Assembly (NCBI GenBank): GCA_035623985.1
Contig: DASPSJ010000020.1
Location: 25,184-89,183 of the forward strand
Direction of reading: 5' to 3'
From: DAHUYF01 sp035623985
Lineage (GTDB): Bacteria; Pseudomonadota; Alphaproteobacteria; ATCC43930; CGMCC-115725
Length of the DNA stretch: 64,000 nucleotides
Made by a program: the position numbers and the translations under genes. Below are positions 24,125-32,626 of the stretch, one piece after another (positions within the stretch are counted from its first letter, which is position 1; every line of letters begins with the position of its first letter). The notes beneath the pieces were generated by a model, which was not told where the DNA came from, made no database searches, and saw only the letters and a program-made list of their open reading frames with translations.

Positions 24125-26982
24125 TGCCACCTCGGCATTCCACGCCCCGTTTCGCTAGACCCGTGGGTGGCGGATATCAGCGCCACGAGACGGGCGCCAC
24201 GAAGGAGCACAGGGTTTGCTGCGACTTGCTTGAAAAATCCTTCCAGGTTCTCGCGATACATCGCGCAGAGGCGCTGCGGTTGGCTTGCCAGCTTGAGAGC
24301 AAATTCGCACAGTGCAGGATCGGTGGAGATATTGTATTGTGCGGCTTTGCCGGCAAACCATTTTTTGCCTGCTGTTGTGCCCGATTCGAGCTTTTGGGCC
24401 TCACGGCGGAGAATCACGGCGAAGCCAGAGGCTGACACACCTCCGACTAACTTACAAAGCGCCTGCAGTGTTTCTTCTGAGGCACCGCGGTTTAGGACTT
24501 CTTTTTCGGCCCTACACCAATCCGGGCCGCAAAGGACTCGGTAGATTAGTTCAGTAAGAGCCTCGGTAACTTTAAGGCGCCGAATCTGAACAAGTGATCC
24601 AGTTAGTCGGGCTTCCGTCCATAGTTGAAGCCAGTTGACAATTTCGATCAGGCTCTTGGGATCGCTGCTCGGTGGCTTCAATTTCGGCGTCGCCACCAGC
24701 CCCATAAATCCGCCGATAGCCTGGGATGTGCCGACGACAAGGGAATCTCGGTACTGACCATGAGCGCCAACATAGAGGCCGCCGGCACCTCCGACTTCCA
24801 ATCCATACCGTATCTTTTCGGCGGACAGATGAGCCGGGACGGTAGGATCGGCGAAGCTATACTGAGTGGCCTGAGGCGCATCGTCGAATCCAGTATCGTC
24901 GACTAAACGCACTTCCGTTTTCCTGGCGTCATGCCGACACACCCAGCGGACGGGAGTTACGTCGCGTTCGAGCCGAACGATGAATTCACCCAGCTCCTCC
25001 GCCTTAATCGAAAGGCGTGCGGAAGCCGCTTGAAGATATGACCAAGCCTGATGCTGATGTTCCAATGCTTGCCTGAAAACTTTCGACCACGTTGTGGGAG
25101 TGACCGGCAGGTCGAGATGCTTGGAAATCTGCAAGCTACTAAGTTCTTCGCCGCTAACGCTGCGCATAGACACCGAGGCCGATACGTGCCGCCCTTCGGG
25201 GCCCAAAACGGAGATCCTGACTGCGTCTTCCCAAAAAGCATCGAGTGTCGGATAGGGGGGGTCGAGCAACACGGTCAAGCCGGAATGGAGCGTCGTGCCT
25301 GGAACCCACGGTTCGGGATCGCGAACGCGAAGTTCGACGAATCCTTCCAGCTCCGGTATCGGATAGCGATCGAAGCTGTCGTGGTGCGCCTTGGCGTAAA
25401 GCAGATGCTTTCCAGGTGAAAGCGGCGGCAGCTTCACAAAAACGGGAAACCCGACCGGACCGGCCTCGATCACGAGGGAAGGCTGGTTGTCGATGCTGAG
25501 ATGATAGGAATCGACAGGGTGATCGTGAGCGATGCCGAAGCACGGCGTTTCAGTTGTCAGCCATTCCGAACGGCCCTCGCCGTCCCATCCCCGTCCTGAG
25601 AGACCAGCGGGCCATATCCTGATCGTTTTTGCCACCTGGAGGTCAAGCCTAGCTAGGCCCGTGAGGACTTCCTCGGACAGCTTATCAGGCACCTCCATGT
25701 AACTCGTGTGTATGTTGCTGCAATCTGTCTTGCACGGGGTCAAAAAGGCGGGAGGGTTGCTGATCGGAGCTGCTGTCAAAATGATGTAGCGCCTGCCGGG
25801 CCGGACGAATCGACCCTTGATCTCGCGCGCGATGCCATCTGGCCCCAGGCGACATAGCCAATTCGCGCCTCTTGTGAGGCAACACTCGCTATTGAGCAAA
25901 TGGTCTATCGTTTTATGTGATCGTTCGAACTGAATGACTGGACGATCGGGGCTCGGCCAGTTCTTTAGGATTCGCCTTTGAGCGCCGTAGAGCAAGCCGC
26001 TAGCGGGTACCCAGGTATCTCCCGTTCCAATGATCTTGCATCGGGTCGCGCGCAGAAAGTCCCGATACTCAGGATCGAAGCTTGCAACGCTGCCAAAGTC
26101 GGGGACTTCCAGCATAACTGACCATAGTTCAGGACCGGATCGCCGCATCATCAATGTCGGCTCTATGCCGACGTTCTTGGGTTGCGGCGCCCCGTCTTCT
26201 TCTTCGCCGAAGTCGCCACGGGGATCGAAGAAGCTTGCTTGACGAGCCGTTCCTGCGAAATGATCCGAGACGACGGTGCGTGTTTCTTTCATCCACTCGC
26301 GCGTTTTCTGTATGCGCTCTAGATCCAAAAGGATTCTTCGCAGCGTCGGCTCGTAAATCGGACTCTTGGTATCCTGCTCCTTTCGGGTGAGCAGCCCCAT
26401 AGCGAGGCGGCCCGTTAATTCTTCTTCCTGTAGGAAGGCGAGGAAACGTGAAGAGCCGGTGGCGTTCGCAGATAAGAGTTTCCCCACTTGACGCGGGGAT
26501 GCCCTGTCAAGACCGACGAGGCGGTAGCGAAGGTTGTAGAGCGTTTCGGCAAATTGAAATTGGAGGTACTTGGGGAGAATGGCGTGGGTGATCGGCCAAC
26601 AGATGATCGGAAACGCCTCAGCCCAATCTCCATGTGGGAGATAGCCCTTGTAGGTTGCCTGGAATTTTTGGAACCAGGCCCGGAGCCAGCGGCGATCGAC
26701 ATTCTCTCGCCAATACGGCGTTTGCTCCTCGAAAGACTGCCAGTATTCATCACCATCGTAGGCGTAACCCAGTTCGGTCGCGTAAATGACCCATAGCAGC
26801 CAATGCTTGCTCAGTTGCTGATCAGCAGCGAGGCGTTCACGAAGAAGGAATGCAATCTCGTCGAGTTGAGCCTTATTGAGATCATGCTCAAGGGCGAACA
26901 GCGGTATGCCCGTGACCGCGTGCGAGGCGGCGAGTTCGGTAAAATGCCTTTCTAGCCGGGCCTGCCATTCGTCTAGCAGCAT
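24118..26982 (-). CDS. Large uncharacterised protein of the Druantia-like operon
   Basis: The 954-aa protein shows no recognised catalytic motif. The N-terminal 250 residues look helical and aromatic-rich (WLLWVIYATELGYAYDGDEY, WAEAFPIICWPITHAILPKY). The middle is beta-rich (GKHLLYAKAHHDSFDRYPIP, ELRVRDPEPWVPGTTLHSGL), like an immunoglobulin-type sandwich, and the C-terminal third is helical. There are no membrane segments. AGGGG stands before the ATG. It lies between the DUF4338 gene (22 bases away) and the roughly 360-aa gene (overlap). It may stand in for DruB/DruC of type I Druantia or be a new component; the length fits neither name in my memory. Confidence 0.78.
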   Translation of the reverse strand: MLLDEWQARLERHFTELAASHAVTGIPLFALEHDLNKAQLDEIAFLLRERLAADQQLSKHWLLWVIYATELGYAYDGDEYWQSFEEQTPYWRENVDRRWLRAWFQKFQATYKGYLPHGDWAEAFPIICWPITHAILPKYLQFQFAETLYNLRYRLVGLDRASPRQVGKLLSANATGSSRFLAFLQEEELTGRLAMGLLTRKEQDTKSPIYEPTLRRILLDLERIQKTREWMKETRTVVSDHFAGTARQASFFDPRGDFGEEEDGAPQPKNVGIEPTLMMRRSGPELWSVMLEVPDFGSVASFDPEYRDFLRATRCKIIGTGDTWVPASGLLYGAQRRILKNWPSPDRPVIQFERSHKTIDHLLNSECCLTRGANWLCRLGPDGIAREIKGRFVRPGRRYIILTAAPISNPPAFLTPCKTDCSNIHTSYMEVPDKLSEEVLTGLARLDLQVAKTIRIWPAGLSGRGWDGEGRSEWLTTETPCFGIAHDHPVDSYHLSIDNQPSLVIEAGPVGFPVFVKLPPLSPGKHLLYAKAHHDSFDRYPIPELEGFVELRVRDPEPWVPGTTLHSGLTVLLDPPYPTLDAFWEDAVRISVLGPEGRHVSASVSMRSVSGEELSSLQISKHLDLPVTPTTWSKVFRQALEHQHQAWSYLQAASARLSIKAEELGEFIVRLERDVTPVRWVCRHDARKTEVRLVDDTGFDDAPQATQYSFADPTVPAHLSAEKIRYGLEVGGAGGLYVGAHGQYRDSLVVGTSQAIGGFMGLVATPKLKPPSSDPKSLIEIVNWLQLWTEARLTGSLVQIRRLKVTEALTELIYRVLCGPDWCRAEKEVLNRGASEETLQALCKLVGGVSASGFAVILRREAQKLESGTTAGKKWFAGKAAQYNISTDPALCEFALKLASQPQRLCAMYRENLEGFFKQVAANPVLLRGARLVALISATHGSSETGRGMPRWQW

Positions 26983-27004
26983 CCATGCCCCTATGCTTAC
27001 TGTT

Positions 27005-28249
27005 TTACCCCCTGGCTTGTTTCATCGTCGCTTCGGGATTGACGGGTAGGCGCGCAAGATCGTCGCTGAGGAGGCGGGCGATCTCATTCGCCTTCCACGT
27101 TCGGTATTCTGGCATGCGGATTGAACGAGGGATTATCCAGCGCTCAACAGCGAGCGCTGCGACTTCCTCTGCTGTCAAAAGTGTCTTGAGGTTGGCCCGT
27201 CCTTCGCCAGATTTGAGGATATCGAAGGCGTTCGCAGCGAGGAGAGAGATGAAGACCTCTCGCTGTACGCCGTGGTGCAATAGGTCGGCTCTGATTCCAA
27301 GCGCAGATAGCGCGGCGCGCGTGGTTCTAAGCCGCCAATTCGGTCCTTGGCCGAAGCGATGCTGGTCCGCGTATTTGTGCCCGACGCGGCGCAAGTAATC
27401 GCGAAGCTCCAGAAACAGGTTGTCGGGGATATGGAAGTGTCCCCATCCACCCGTATAGCCAATGGATTTGAAATACTCGACTCCGTCGAGTTTGAGCCGA
27501 TTGTAGATCGATGACCGCCCCATTGAAGATGAAGTCGTGACGACGAGCAACCGGGCTTTCTTCTCCTCTTCGGAGATGATCCCCATGGTGCCGCCATAGG
27601 CTTTCCTGAAATCATTGTAGACATCACGGCTGCGGACAAGGCAAGCGACCATTTTCCCGCCAAGGAGCGCGTTGTAGGGTGGAATCGTGCCAAGGACGTA
27701 GGCGTCCATGATGTTGACAAGGCGGCTGGTGCGCTCTTCCAAATCCCATCCGATAAGCTTGTCGCGGACAGACAGATTGAAAACGGGATCGCCTATGGCA
27801 AATAGGCCAATAAGCTTGCCGTTATGATCGTCCCAAACAAGATATCTCAGGCGTCGTCCGAAGCCGTTGGACACCGGAACGCTCCAGGTCAAAGACGCGA
27901 GCCGAAATAGCTCCGATTCCCAGGTGCCGCTTGATATGAGTTGGAGTCTCGGCTTGATCTTAGCGGGATCAATATCCGCTCCTGAAGCGAAGTATTTGAG
28001 GAAGTGCGGCAACCGTCCCGAAATAAACGGCTTGCTGACAGCCAAACGATCAGCTCGCTGGCTACCATGAAGCAACCTGATTTCGTCTTTACTCGTTCCC
28101 GCGGCTTTGAGTGAGCCGTCACCCCCACGCGTGAAGCCGAGCGACCTTAGACGAGTTCTAATTCGCCTTTTTAGCGTCGCTTCACGCGCAGCTATTGAGA
28201 CAATGTTCTTTCGGCAGGTCTTCGTACCTTTTTTTTTCTTCGATTTCAT
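27005..28249 (-). CDS. druA: DruA-like DUF4338 protein (Druantia-type defence)
   Basis: The 414-aa protein carries the DUF4338 core: GRRLRYLVWDDHNGKLIGLF (about 131-150), DKLIGWDLEERTSRLVNIMD and the strongly conserved AYVLGTIPPYNALLGGKMVA (about 183-202). This domain is the signature of DruA in type I Druantia, an anti-phage system; its exact activity is not settled in my knowledge. The first codons form a Lys run (MKSKKKKG) over a nine-A tract. GGGGGAG precedes the ATG and a candidate promoter lies at 28272-28299. It is the first gene of the four-gene minus-strand operon. Confidence 0.85.
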   Translation of the reverse strand: MKSKKKKGTKTCRKNIVSIAAREATLKRRIRTRLRSLGFTRGGDGSLKAAGTSKDEIRLLHGSQRADRLAVSKPFISGRLPHFLKYFASGADIDPAKIKPRLQLISSGTWESELFRLASLTWSVPVSNGFGRRLRYLVWDDHNGKLIGLFAIGDPVFNLSVRDKLIGWDLEERTSRLVNIMDAYVLGTIPPYNALLGGKMVACLVRSRDVYNDFRKAYGGTMGIISEEEKKARLLVVTTSSSMGRSSIYNRLKLDGVEYFKSIGYTGGWGHFHIPDNLFLELRDYLRRVGHKYADQHRFGQGPNWRLRTTRAALSALGIRADLLHHGVQREVFISLLAANAFDILKSGEGRANLKTLLTAEEVAALAVERWIIPRSIRMPEYRTWKANEIARLLSDDLARLPVNPEATMKQARG

Positions 28250-28252
28250 AGG
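28213..28252. repeat. Nine-A homopolymer near the start of druA-like gene
   Basis: Codons 4-8 of the DUF4338 gene contain nine consecutive A (T on the plus strand, about 28228-28236). In a G+C-rich genome such a tract is unusual. It could allow slippage that switches the operon's first gene off, although no direct evidence of switching is available from one sequence. Confidence 0.4.
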
Positions 28253-28271
28253 AGGGCTCCCCCATCAGGTC

Positions 28272-28299
28272 TCTATACAAGCCTGGCGTTGAAATGCAA
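28272..28299 (-). promoter_or_regulatory. Candidate sigma70-type promoter of the Druantia-like operon
   Basis: On the minus strand TTGCAT (28299-28294) and TATAGA (28277-28272) are spaced by 16 bases. Transcription would start near 28265, giving a leader of about 16 bases with a GGGGGAG ribosome-binding site before the ATG at 28249. Two positions in each hexamer deviate from consensus. Confidence 0.4.
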
Positions 28300-28494
28300 A
28301 ATTCTGGCGCCAAGGCCCGGGCGTGACTCTGGCAAGGTTGGCGAAAAACGTAGACAGCCTCTCCCTCGCTTATACGATACAGAGGAGGTGTGCGCGACAA
28401 CGCCGACAATTGTGCCGATTTCCTTCGTTAGCGAAGTTTCGTGGTTCGGGAGACTGCGATAGCATAAAAACCTGTCGTAGGGGGAGAACGCTAA

Positions 28495-29268
28495 CTGGCT
28501 GACAGCGCCGATCAAAAAGAACCCGCCGCCTCCGCGGTTTCAACCGCAGAGTGGAAGGTTGTCTGCTTAATGGACGTCCTGGGATTTGAAGAGCGTTTTA
28601 CCAGGGATGGCCTTGCAAGGATACGAGCGGAATATGATAGATTGATTGGTCATGTGAAAGGTCAGCGGCATAAGTACGACATAGTCTCTACGTCCAGTGG
28701 TCATCTCGCATTCGGTGTTAATATGTACGCCAATACGTATTTCAGCGATACTCTGCTTTTTTGGGGCCCCTATGCAGGCCCATTTCTGAATTCGTTTGTC
28801 TCGCTTATCTGTGACGCCGTCTGCTTCGGAATTGAGAGTGGCTTTCCACTTCGGGGAGCGATCTCGGTTGGTGATGCTATCTTGGACAATGATGCGGGCG
28901 TATTTCTCGGACTTCCAATTATTGAGGCGGCGCGAGCAGAAGAATGCCAGGAGTGGATTGGAGTTTCAATTGGGCACACGTTTGCGGACGAAAGAGTCGC
29001 GGCGGCATTCGACCCGACACTCCTGCTCCCATATGAAAGCCAATTCAAAAAGCACGATGAGAAATGGAAGCGTTACGTGGTCGAACTCGCGATCGATTGG
29101 CCACGTCGCTGGAGGGAAACACGAAAGAGTGATCTTCGAGCGTTGATCAAATCCATGGACGTAGACAGCCGATACTCGCAATACTACCGAAACACGTTAG
29201 GGTTCATAGAGTTTTCAGAGCTAAATCATGATTGGTTCTTGAAGATACCGAACTTGAAGCCAGGGTGA
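28495..29268 (+). CDS. Nucleotidyl-cyclase-fold-like protein, divergent from the Druantia-like operon
   Basis: The protein reads WKVVCLMDVLGFEERF, FSDTLLFWGP, then PLRGAISVGDAILDNDAG and FLGLPIIEAARAEECQ. The spacing of Asp in MDVLGF, Asp in FSDTLL and the RGAISVG strand resembles the first strand, metal-binding hairpin and following strand of class III cyclase homology domains. The ATG at 28570 would cut the first core strand. The frame is open from CTG at 28495, which has GGGGAG 8 bases upstream, so a non-ATG start (257 aa) is proposed. Lower G+C and position tie it to the island. Activity, product and link to defence are inference. Confidence 0.6.
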   Translation: MADSADQKEPAASAVSTAEWKVVCLMDVLGFEERFTRDGLARIRAEYDRLIGHVKGQRHKYDIVSTSSGHLAFGVNMYANTYFSDTLLFWGPYAGPFLNSFVSLICDAVCFGIESGFPLRGAISVGDAILDNDAGVFLGLPIIEAARAEECQEWIGVSIGHTFADERVAAAFDPTLLLPYESQFKKHDEKWKRYVVELAIDWPRRWRETRKSDLRALIKSMDVDSRYSQYYRNTLGFIEFSELNHDWFLKIPNLKPG

Positions 29269-29393
29269 GGCGCGTTTTTACGGCTACATTGAGCTACTAA
29301 TATCTCGTGCGGCACCGGCGAGAAAGTGGAGATGTGGGAGGACGCGGGTAGAGTTTCGACGTCGTCCGTGAAGGACGCCGCTGACCGGCGGTC

Positions 29394-30527
29394 TCAGTCG
29401 AGCGACTTCCGGAAACGCAGCACGCTGATCGCCAGCAGGACGACGCCGAGCACGGCCATGCCGAGCAGATCCGGCCACAACGCGTCGAGGCCCACGCCCT
29501 TCAAGAACGTCGCGCGGATCACCACCAGGTAATAGCGCAGCGGATCGAGATAGGTGAGCCATTGCATGGCCTGCGGCATGCTGGCGATGGGAAAGCTGAA
29601 GCCGGACAGGATGAACGCCGGATTGAGGACGAAGAAGCTCGCGGCGAAGGCCTGCTGCTCGGTCTTGGCGAGCGTCGAGATCAAGAGGCCCAACCCCAGC
29701 GTGCTGAGCAGGAAGAGGCAGGTTCCCAGCAGCAGGATCAGGGGATTGCCGACGAAGGGGATTTGGAACCAGAGGGTCCCGAAGAGGGCCACCAGCGCCA
29801 CTTGCGCCAGGCCGATGAGGAAGAACGGCGCGGTCTTGCCCAGGATGTATTCGACGGGCCGGATCGGCGTCACCATGATCTGCTCGAGCGTGCCGATCTC
29901 GCGCTCGCGCACGATGGCCGAGGCGGTGAGGCTGACGACCACCACCAGGGTCAGCGAGCCGACCACGCCCGGCACGAAGAACCACCGCCCGTTGAGGTCG
30001 GGATTGTACCAGGGCCTGGGCTCGATGGTGACCTGTACCATCTTTCCGCCGGCGCCGCCGATGCCGCGCCGGATCAGATCGAAGGTATAGTCCTGGGAAT
30101 ATTGGGCGACGACCTGGTTGAGGTAGCCCAGCGCGATGAGCGCCGTGTTGGAATTGGTGCCGTCGACGATCACCTGGAGCGGCGCGCTCTGGCCCTTGCG
30201 CAGGAGCTGGGCGAAGCCGGCATGCACGACGATCGCCAGCGCCGCATCGCTGCGGTCGATGGCGGTCTCCACCTCGGCGTCGGTCGCGGCAACGCGCACG
30301 ATGCGGAACCGGTCGCTGAAAGCGAAGCGCGAGATCAGCTCGCGGCTCTCCAGCGTGTGGTCGCGGTCGAGCACGACCGTCGGGACGTGATAGACCTCGA
30401 AGGTCGCGGCATAGCCGAAGACCAGCATCTGGATCAGCGGCGGAGCGATGAGGCGGAAGCGGGCCCATTTGTCGCGCTTGAGCTCGAGGAACTCCTTGAT
30501 GAGCATCTGCAGGATGCGCTCGAACAT
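29394..30527 (-). CDS. ABC-2 type permease (YbhR-like), last gene of exporter operon
   Basis: The 377-aa protein has an N-terminal membrane helix, a large periplasmic part (about 45-170, including YHVPTVVLDRDHTLESRELI) and five C-terminal membrane helices with the typical REREIGTLEQIMVTPIRPVE loop that couples to the ATPase. This is the YbhS/YbhR/YhhJ layout of ABC-2 exporters. It begins 6 bases after the end of the paralogous permease. Together with the two ATPases and the HlyD protein upstream it would form a drug or small-molecule exporter of the YbhGFSR kind. Confidence 0.9.
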   Translation of the reverse strand: MFERILQMLIKEFLELKRDKWARFRLIAPPLIQMLVFGYAATFEVYHVPTVVLDRDHTLESRELISRFAFSDRFRIVRVAATDAEVETAIDRSDAALAIVVHAGFAQLLRKGQSAPLQVIVDGTNSNTALIALGYLNQVVAQYSQDYTFDLIRRGIGGAGGKMVQVTIEPRPWYNPDLNGRWFFVPGVVGSLTLVVVVSLTASAIVREREIGTLEQIMVTPIRPVEYILGKTAPFFLIGLAQVALVALFGTLWFQIPFVGNPLILLLGTCLFLLSTLGLGLLISTLAKTEQQAFAASFFVLNPAFILSGFSFPIASMPQAMQWLTYLDPLRYYLVVIRATFLKGVGLDALWPDLLGMAVLGVVLLAISVLRFRKSLD

Positions 30528-30533
30528 GGGCGA

Positions 30534-31670
30534 TCAATCCAGCCGCTTGCGGAAGGCGCGCGCGGCGAGGAAGGCGACGACACCGGCGTAGACGATCATG
30601 GCGAGGATCGGCGCCGTGAGGTCGAGAATTCCGGATCCCTTGAGGAAGACGGCCTTGAGGATGGTGACGTAGTAGCGGGCGAAGACGACGAAGGTAACCG
30701 CCTGCACCGCCGGCGGCATCTGGTCGATGGGGAAGGCGAAGCCCGAGAGCAGCGTCGTGGGCAGCAGCGTCACCAGCAGCCCGATCTGGGCGGCGCCGAC
30801 CTGGCGACGGATCGCCGTCGAGATGAGATAGCCGATGCCGAGCACGACGATCAGGAACAGCGAGGTGGTGAAGAAGAGAGTCGCGAGCGTGCCGCGGAAC
30901 GGCACGTCGAACCAGAAGACGGCGAAGGCCAGGCAGAAGACCGCATCGAGCAGGCCGATGGCGAAGTAGGGCAACAGCTTGCCCAGCATCAATTCCATCG
31001 GCGTCACCGGCGTGGATACGAGAAGCTCCATCGTGCCCCGCTCCCACTCGCGCGAGATGGTGAGCGAGGTGAGCTGGGCGCCCACCAGCGCCATGACCAG
31101 GGCGACCACGCCGGGAATGATGAAATTCCGGCTTTCGAGATCCTCGTTGAACCAGACGCGCGACTGCGCGGCGATCGGTTGGAGCGCGGCGACCGTGCTT
31201 CCCGCAAGCGCGCTCGCTTCGATGAGAACGGTGCTCGAGAACCCCGTGACCACCGCCTGGGCATAGCCGATCGCGATGTTCGCGGTGTTGTCGTCCGTCG
31301 CGTCGACGAGGGCCTGGACGGCGCTCGTTCCCGTATCGCTGAGGCGCTCGCTGAAGTCGGTGGGAACGACCACGGCAAGCCGGCAGAGGCCGCGGTCCAG
31401 CGCCCGGCCGACGTCGCGGTAGTTGTCGAAGCCGGCGACAATGGAAAAATATTCCGAGGCCTGGAAGCGCTTGAGCAGCGCCTGGCTGTTCTGGCTCGCT
31501 TCGCGGTCGAAGACGCAGACCGGCAGGTGCTTCACGTCGAGGCTGACGCCGTAGCCGAGCAGGATCATCTGCATGAACGGCATCAGCAGCGCGATCATCA
31601 GGCTGATGGGGTCGCGCCAGATCTGGAGCACCTCCTTGACGGCGATGGCCTGGAGGCGGCGGAGCCTCAT
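30534..31670 (-). CDS. ABC-2 type permease (YbhS-like)
   Basis: The 378-aa protein is a paralogue of the next permease: an N-terminal helix after KEVLQIWRDPISLMIALLMP, a periplasmic domain with KHLPVCVFDREASQNSQALL, and C-terminal helices around SREWERGTMELLVSTPVTPM, the coupling loop. The two permeases are expected to pair as a heterodimer. The ATG overlaps the stop of the upstream ATPase by 4 nt, so translation is coupled. Length and membrane pattern match the family. Confidence 0.9.
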   Translation of the reverse strand: MRLRRLQAIAVKEVLQIWRDPISLMIALLMPFMQMILLGYGVSLDVKHLPVCVFDREASQNSQALLKRFQASEYFSIVAGFDNYRDVGRALDRGLCRLAVVVPTDFSERLSDTGTSAVQALVDATDDNTANIAIGYAQAVVTGFSSTVLIEASALAGSTVAALQPIAAQSRVWFNEDLESRNFIIPGVVALVMALVGAQLTSLTISREWERGTMELLVSTPVTPMELMLGKLLPYFAIGLLDAVFCLAFAVFWFDVPFRGTLATLFFTTSLFLIVVLGIGYLISTAIRRQVGAAQIGLLVTLLPTTLLSGFAFPIDQMPPAVQAVTFVVFARYYVTILKAVFLKGSGILDLTAPILAMIVYAGVVAFLAARAFRKRLD

Positions 31671-32626
31671 GGCTGCGGCCCCTCCGCCCTGGCCTCCGCG
31701 CCGATCATTTGGACGAAGATGTCCTCGATGGTGGGTTTGATCTGCTCGATGCGCGTGACCGCGACGCCGCGCCCGGCGAGATAATCGGGCAAGGCGGCGA
31801 GCGCGGCCCCCGCGCTCTCCACCAGAATGTGGATCGAATTGCCGAAGGCCGCCACGTCTTGGACGCCGGGCGCTTCATGGAGCGCCGCCATCGCCGCGCC
31901 CATCCCCTCGCATTCCACCGCCAGGAGATCGCCGCCAAGCGTGTGCCGCTTGAGCGCGCCCGGGCTCGCCATCTCGATCAGCCGGCCGCGATCGATCAGC
32001 GCGACGCGGTTGCAATATTCGGCCTCGTCCATGTAATGCGTCGAGACCAGCACCGTGACCCCGTCGGCCGAAAGGTCATGGATGAGGTCCCAGAAGCGCC
32101 GGCGCGACTCGGGATCGACGCCCGAGGTCGGCTCGTCGAGGAACAGGATCGGCGGTCGGTGCAGGATGGCGCAGCCAAGCGCCAGGCGCTGTTTCCATCC
32201 GCCGGCGAGCGTCGAAACCAGCATGTTTTCGCGCTGCGTCAGCCCGGCCATCGCGACGGCGAAGCCGATGCGTTCGGGCAGTACTGCGCGGGGCACCCGG
32301 TAGATGCCGCCGAAGAAGCGGAGGTTCTCGGCGACGGTGAGATCGGTGTAGAGCGAGAACTTCTGCGACATGTAGCCGATGTTCTCGCGCACCCGCTCGG
32401 GCTCGAGCGCGACATCGAAGCCGGCGACGCGCGCGCGGCCCTCGCTGGGGCGCAACAGGCCGCACAGCATGCGGATGATCGTCGACTTGCCGGCGCCGTT
32501 GGGGCCGAGGAATCCGACGATCTCGCCGCGGGCGATGCGAAAGCTGACATCGTCGACCGCCGCGAAGCTGCCGAAACGCTTGACGAGCCTCTCGGCGACG
32601 ACCGGGGTCTCGATTGTCCCGGTCAT
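31667..32626 (-). CDS. ABC transporter ATPase, second of pair (YbhF-like half)
   Basis: The ATG at 32626 gives 319 residues beginning MTGTIETPVVAERLVKRFGS. Walker A is LGPNGAGKSTIIRM, the signature reads STLAGGWKQRLALGCAI (a divergent LAGGWKQR in place of LSGGQQQR), Walker B is ILFLDEPTSGVDPESRRRFW, and the switch histidine is in VSTHYMDEAEYC. It overlaps both neighbours by 4 nt. In E. coli YbhF two such ATPases are fused in one chain; here they are separate genes in the same order. The frame is open upstream to 32911, but that part is antisense-like and overlaps the first ATPase. Confidence 0.9.
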   Translation of the reverse strand: MTGTIETPVVAERLVKRFGSFAAVDDVSFRIARGEIVGFLGPNGAGKSTIIRMLCGLLRPSEGRARVAGFDVALEPERVRENIGYMSQKFSLYTDLTVAENLRFFGGIYRVPRAVLPERIGFAVAMAGLTQRENMLVSTLAGGWKQRLALGCAILHRPPILFLDEPTSGVDPESRRRFWDLIHDLSADGVTVLVSTHYMDEAEYCNRVALIDRGRLIEMASPGALKRHTLGGDLLAVECEGMGAAMAALHEAPGVQDVAAFGNSIHILVESAGAALAALPDYLAGRGVAVTRIEQIKPTIEDIFVQMIGAEARAEGPQP

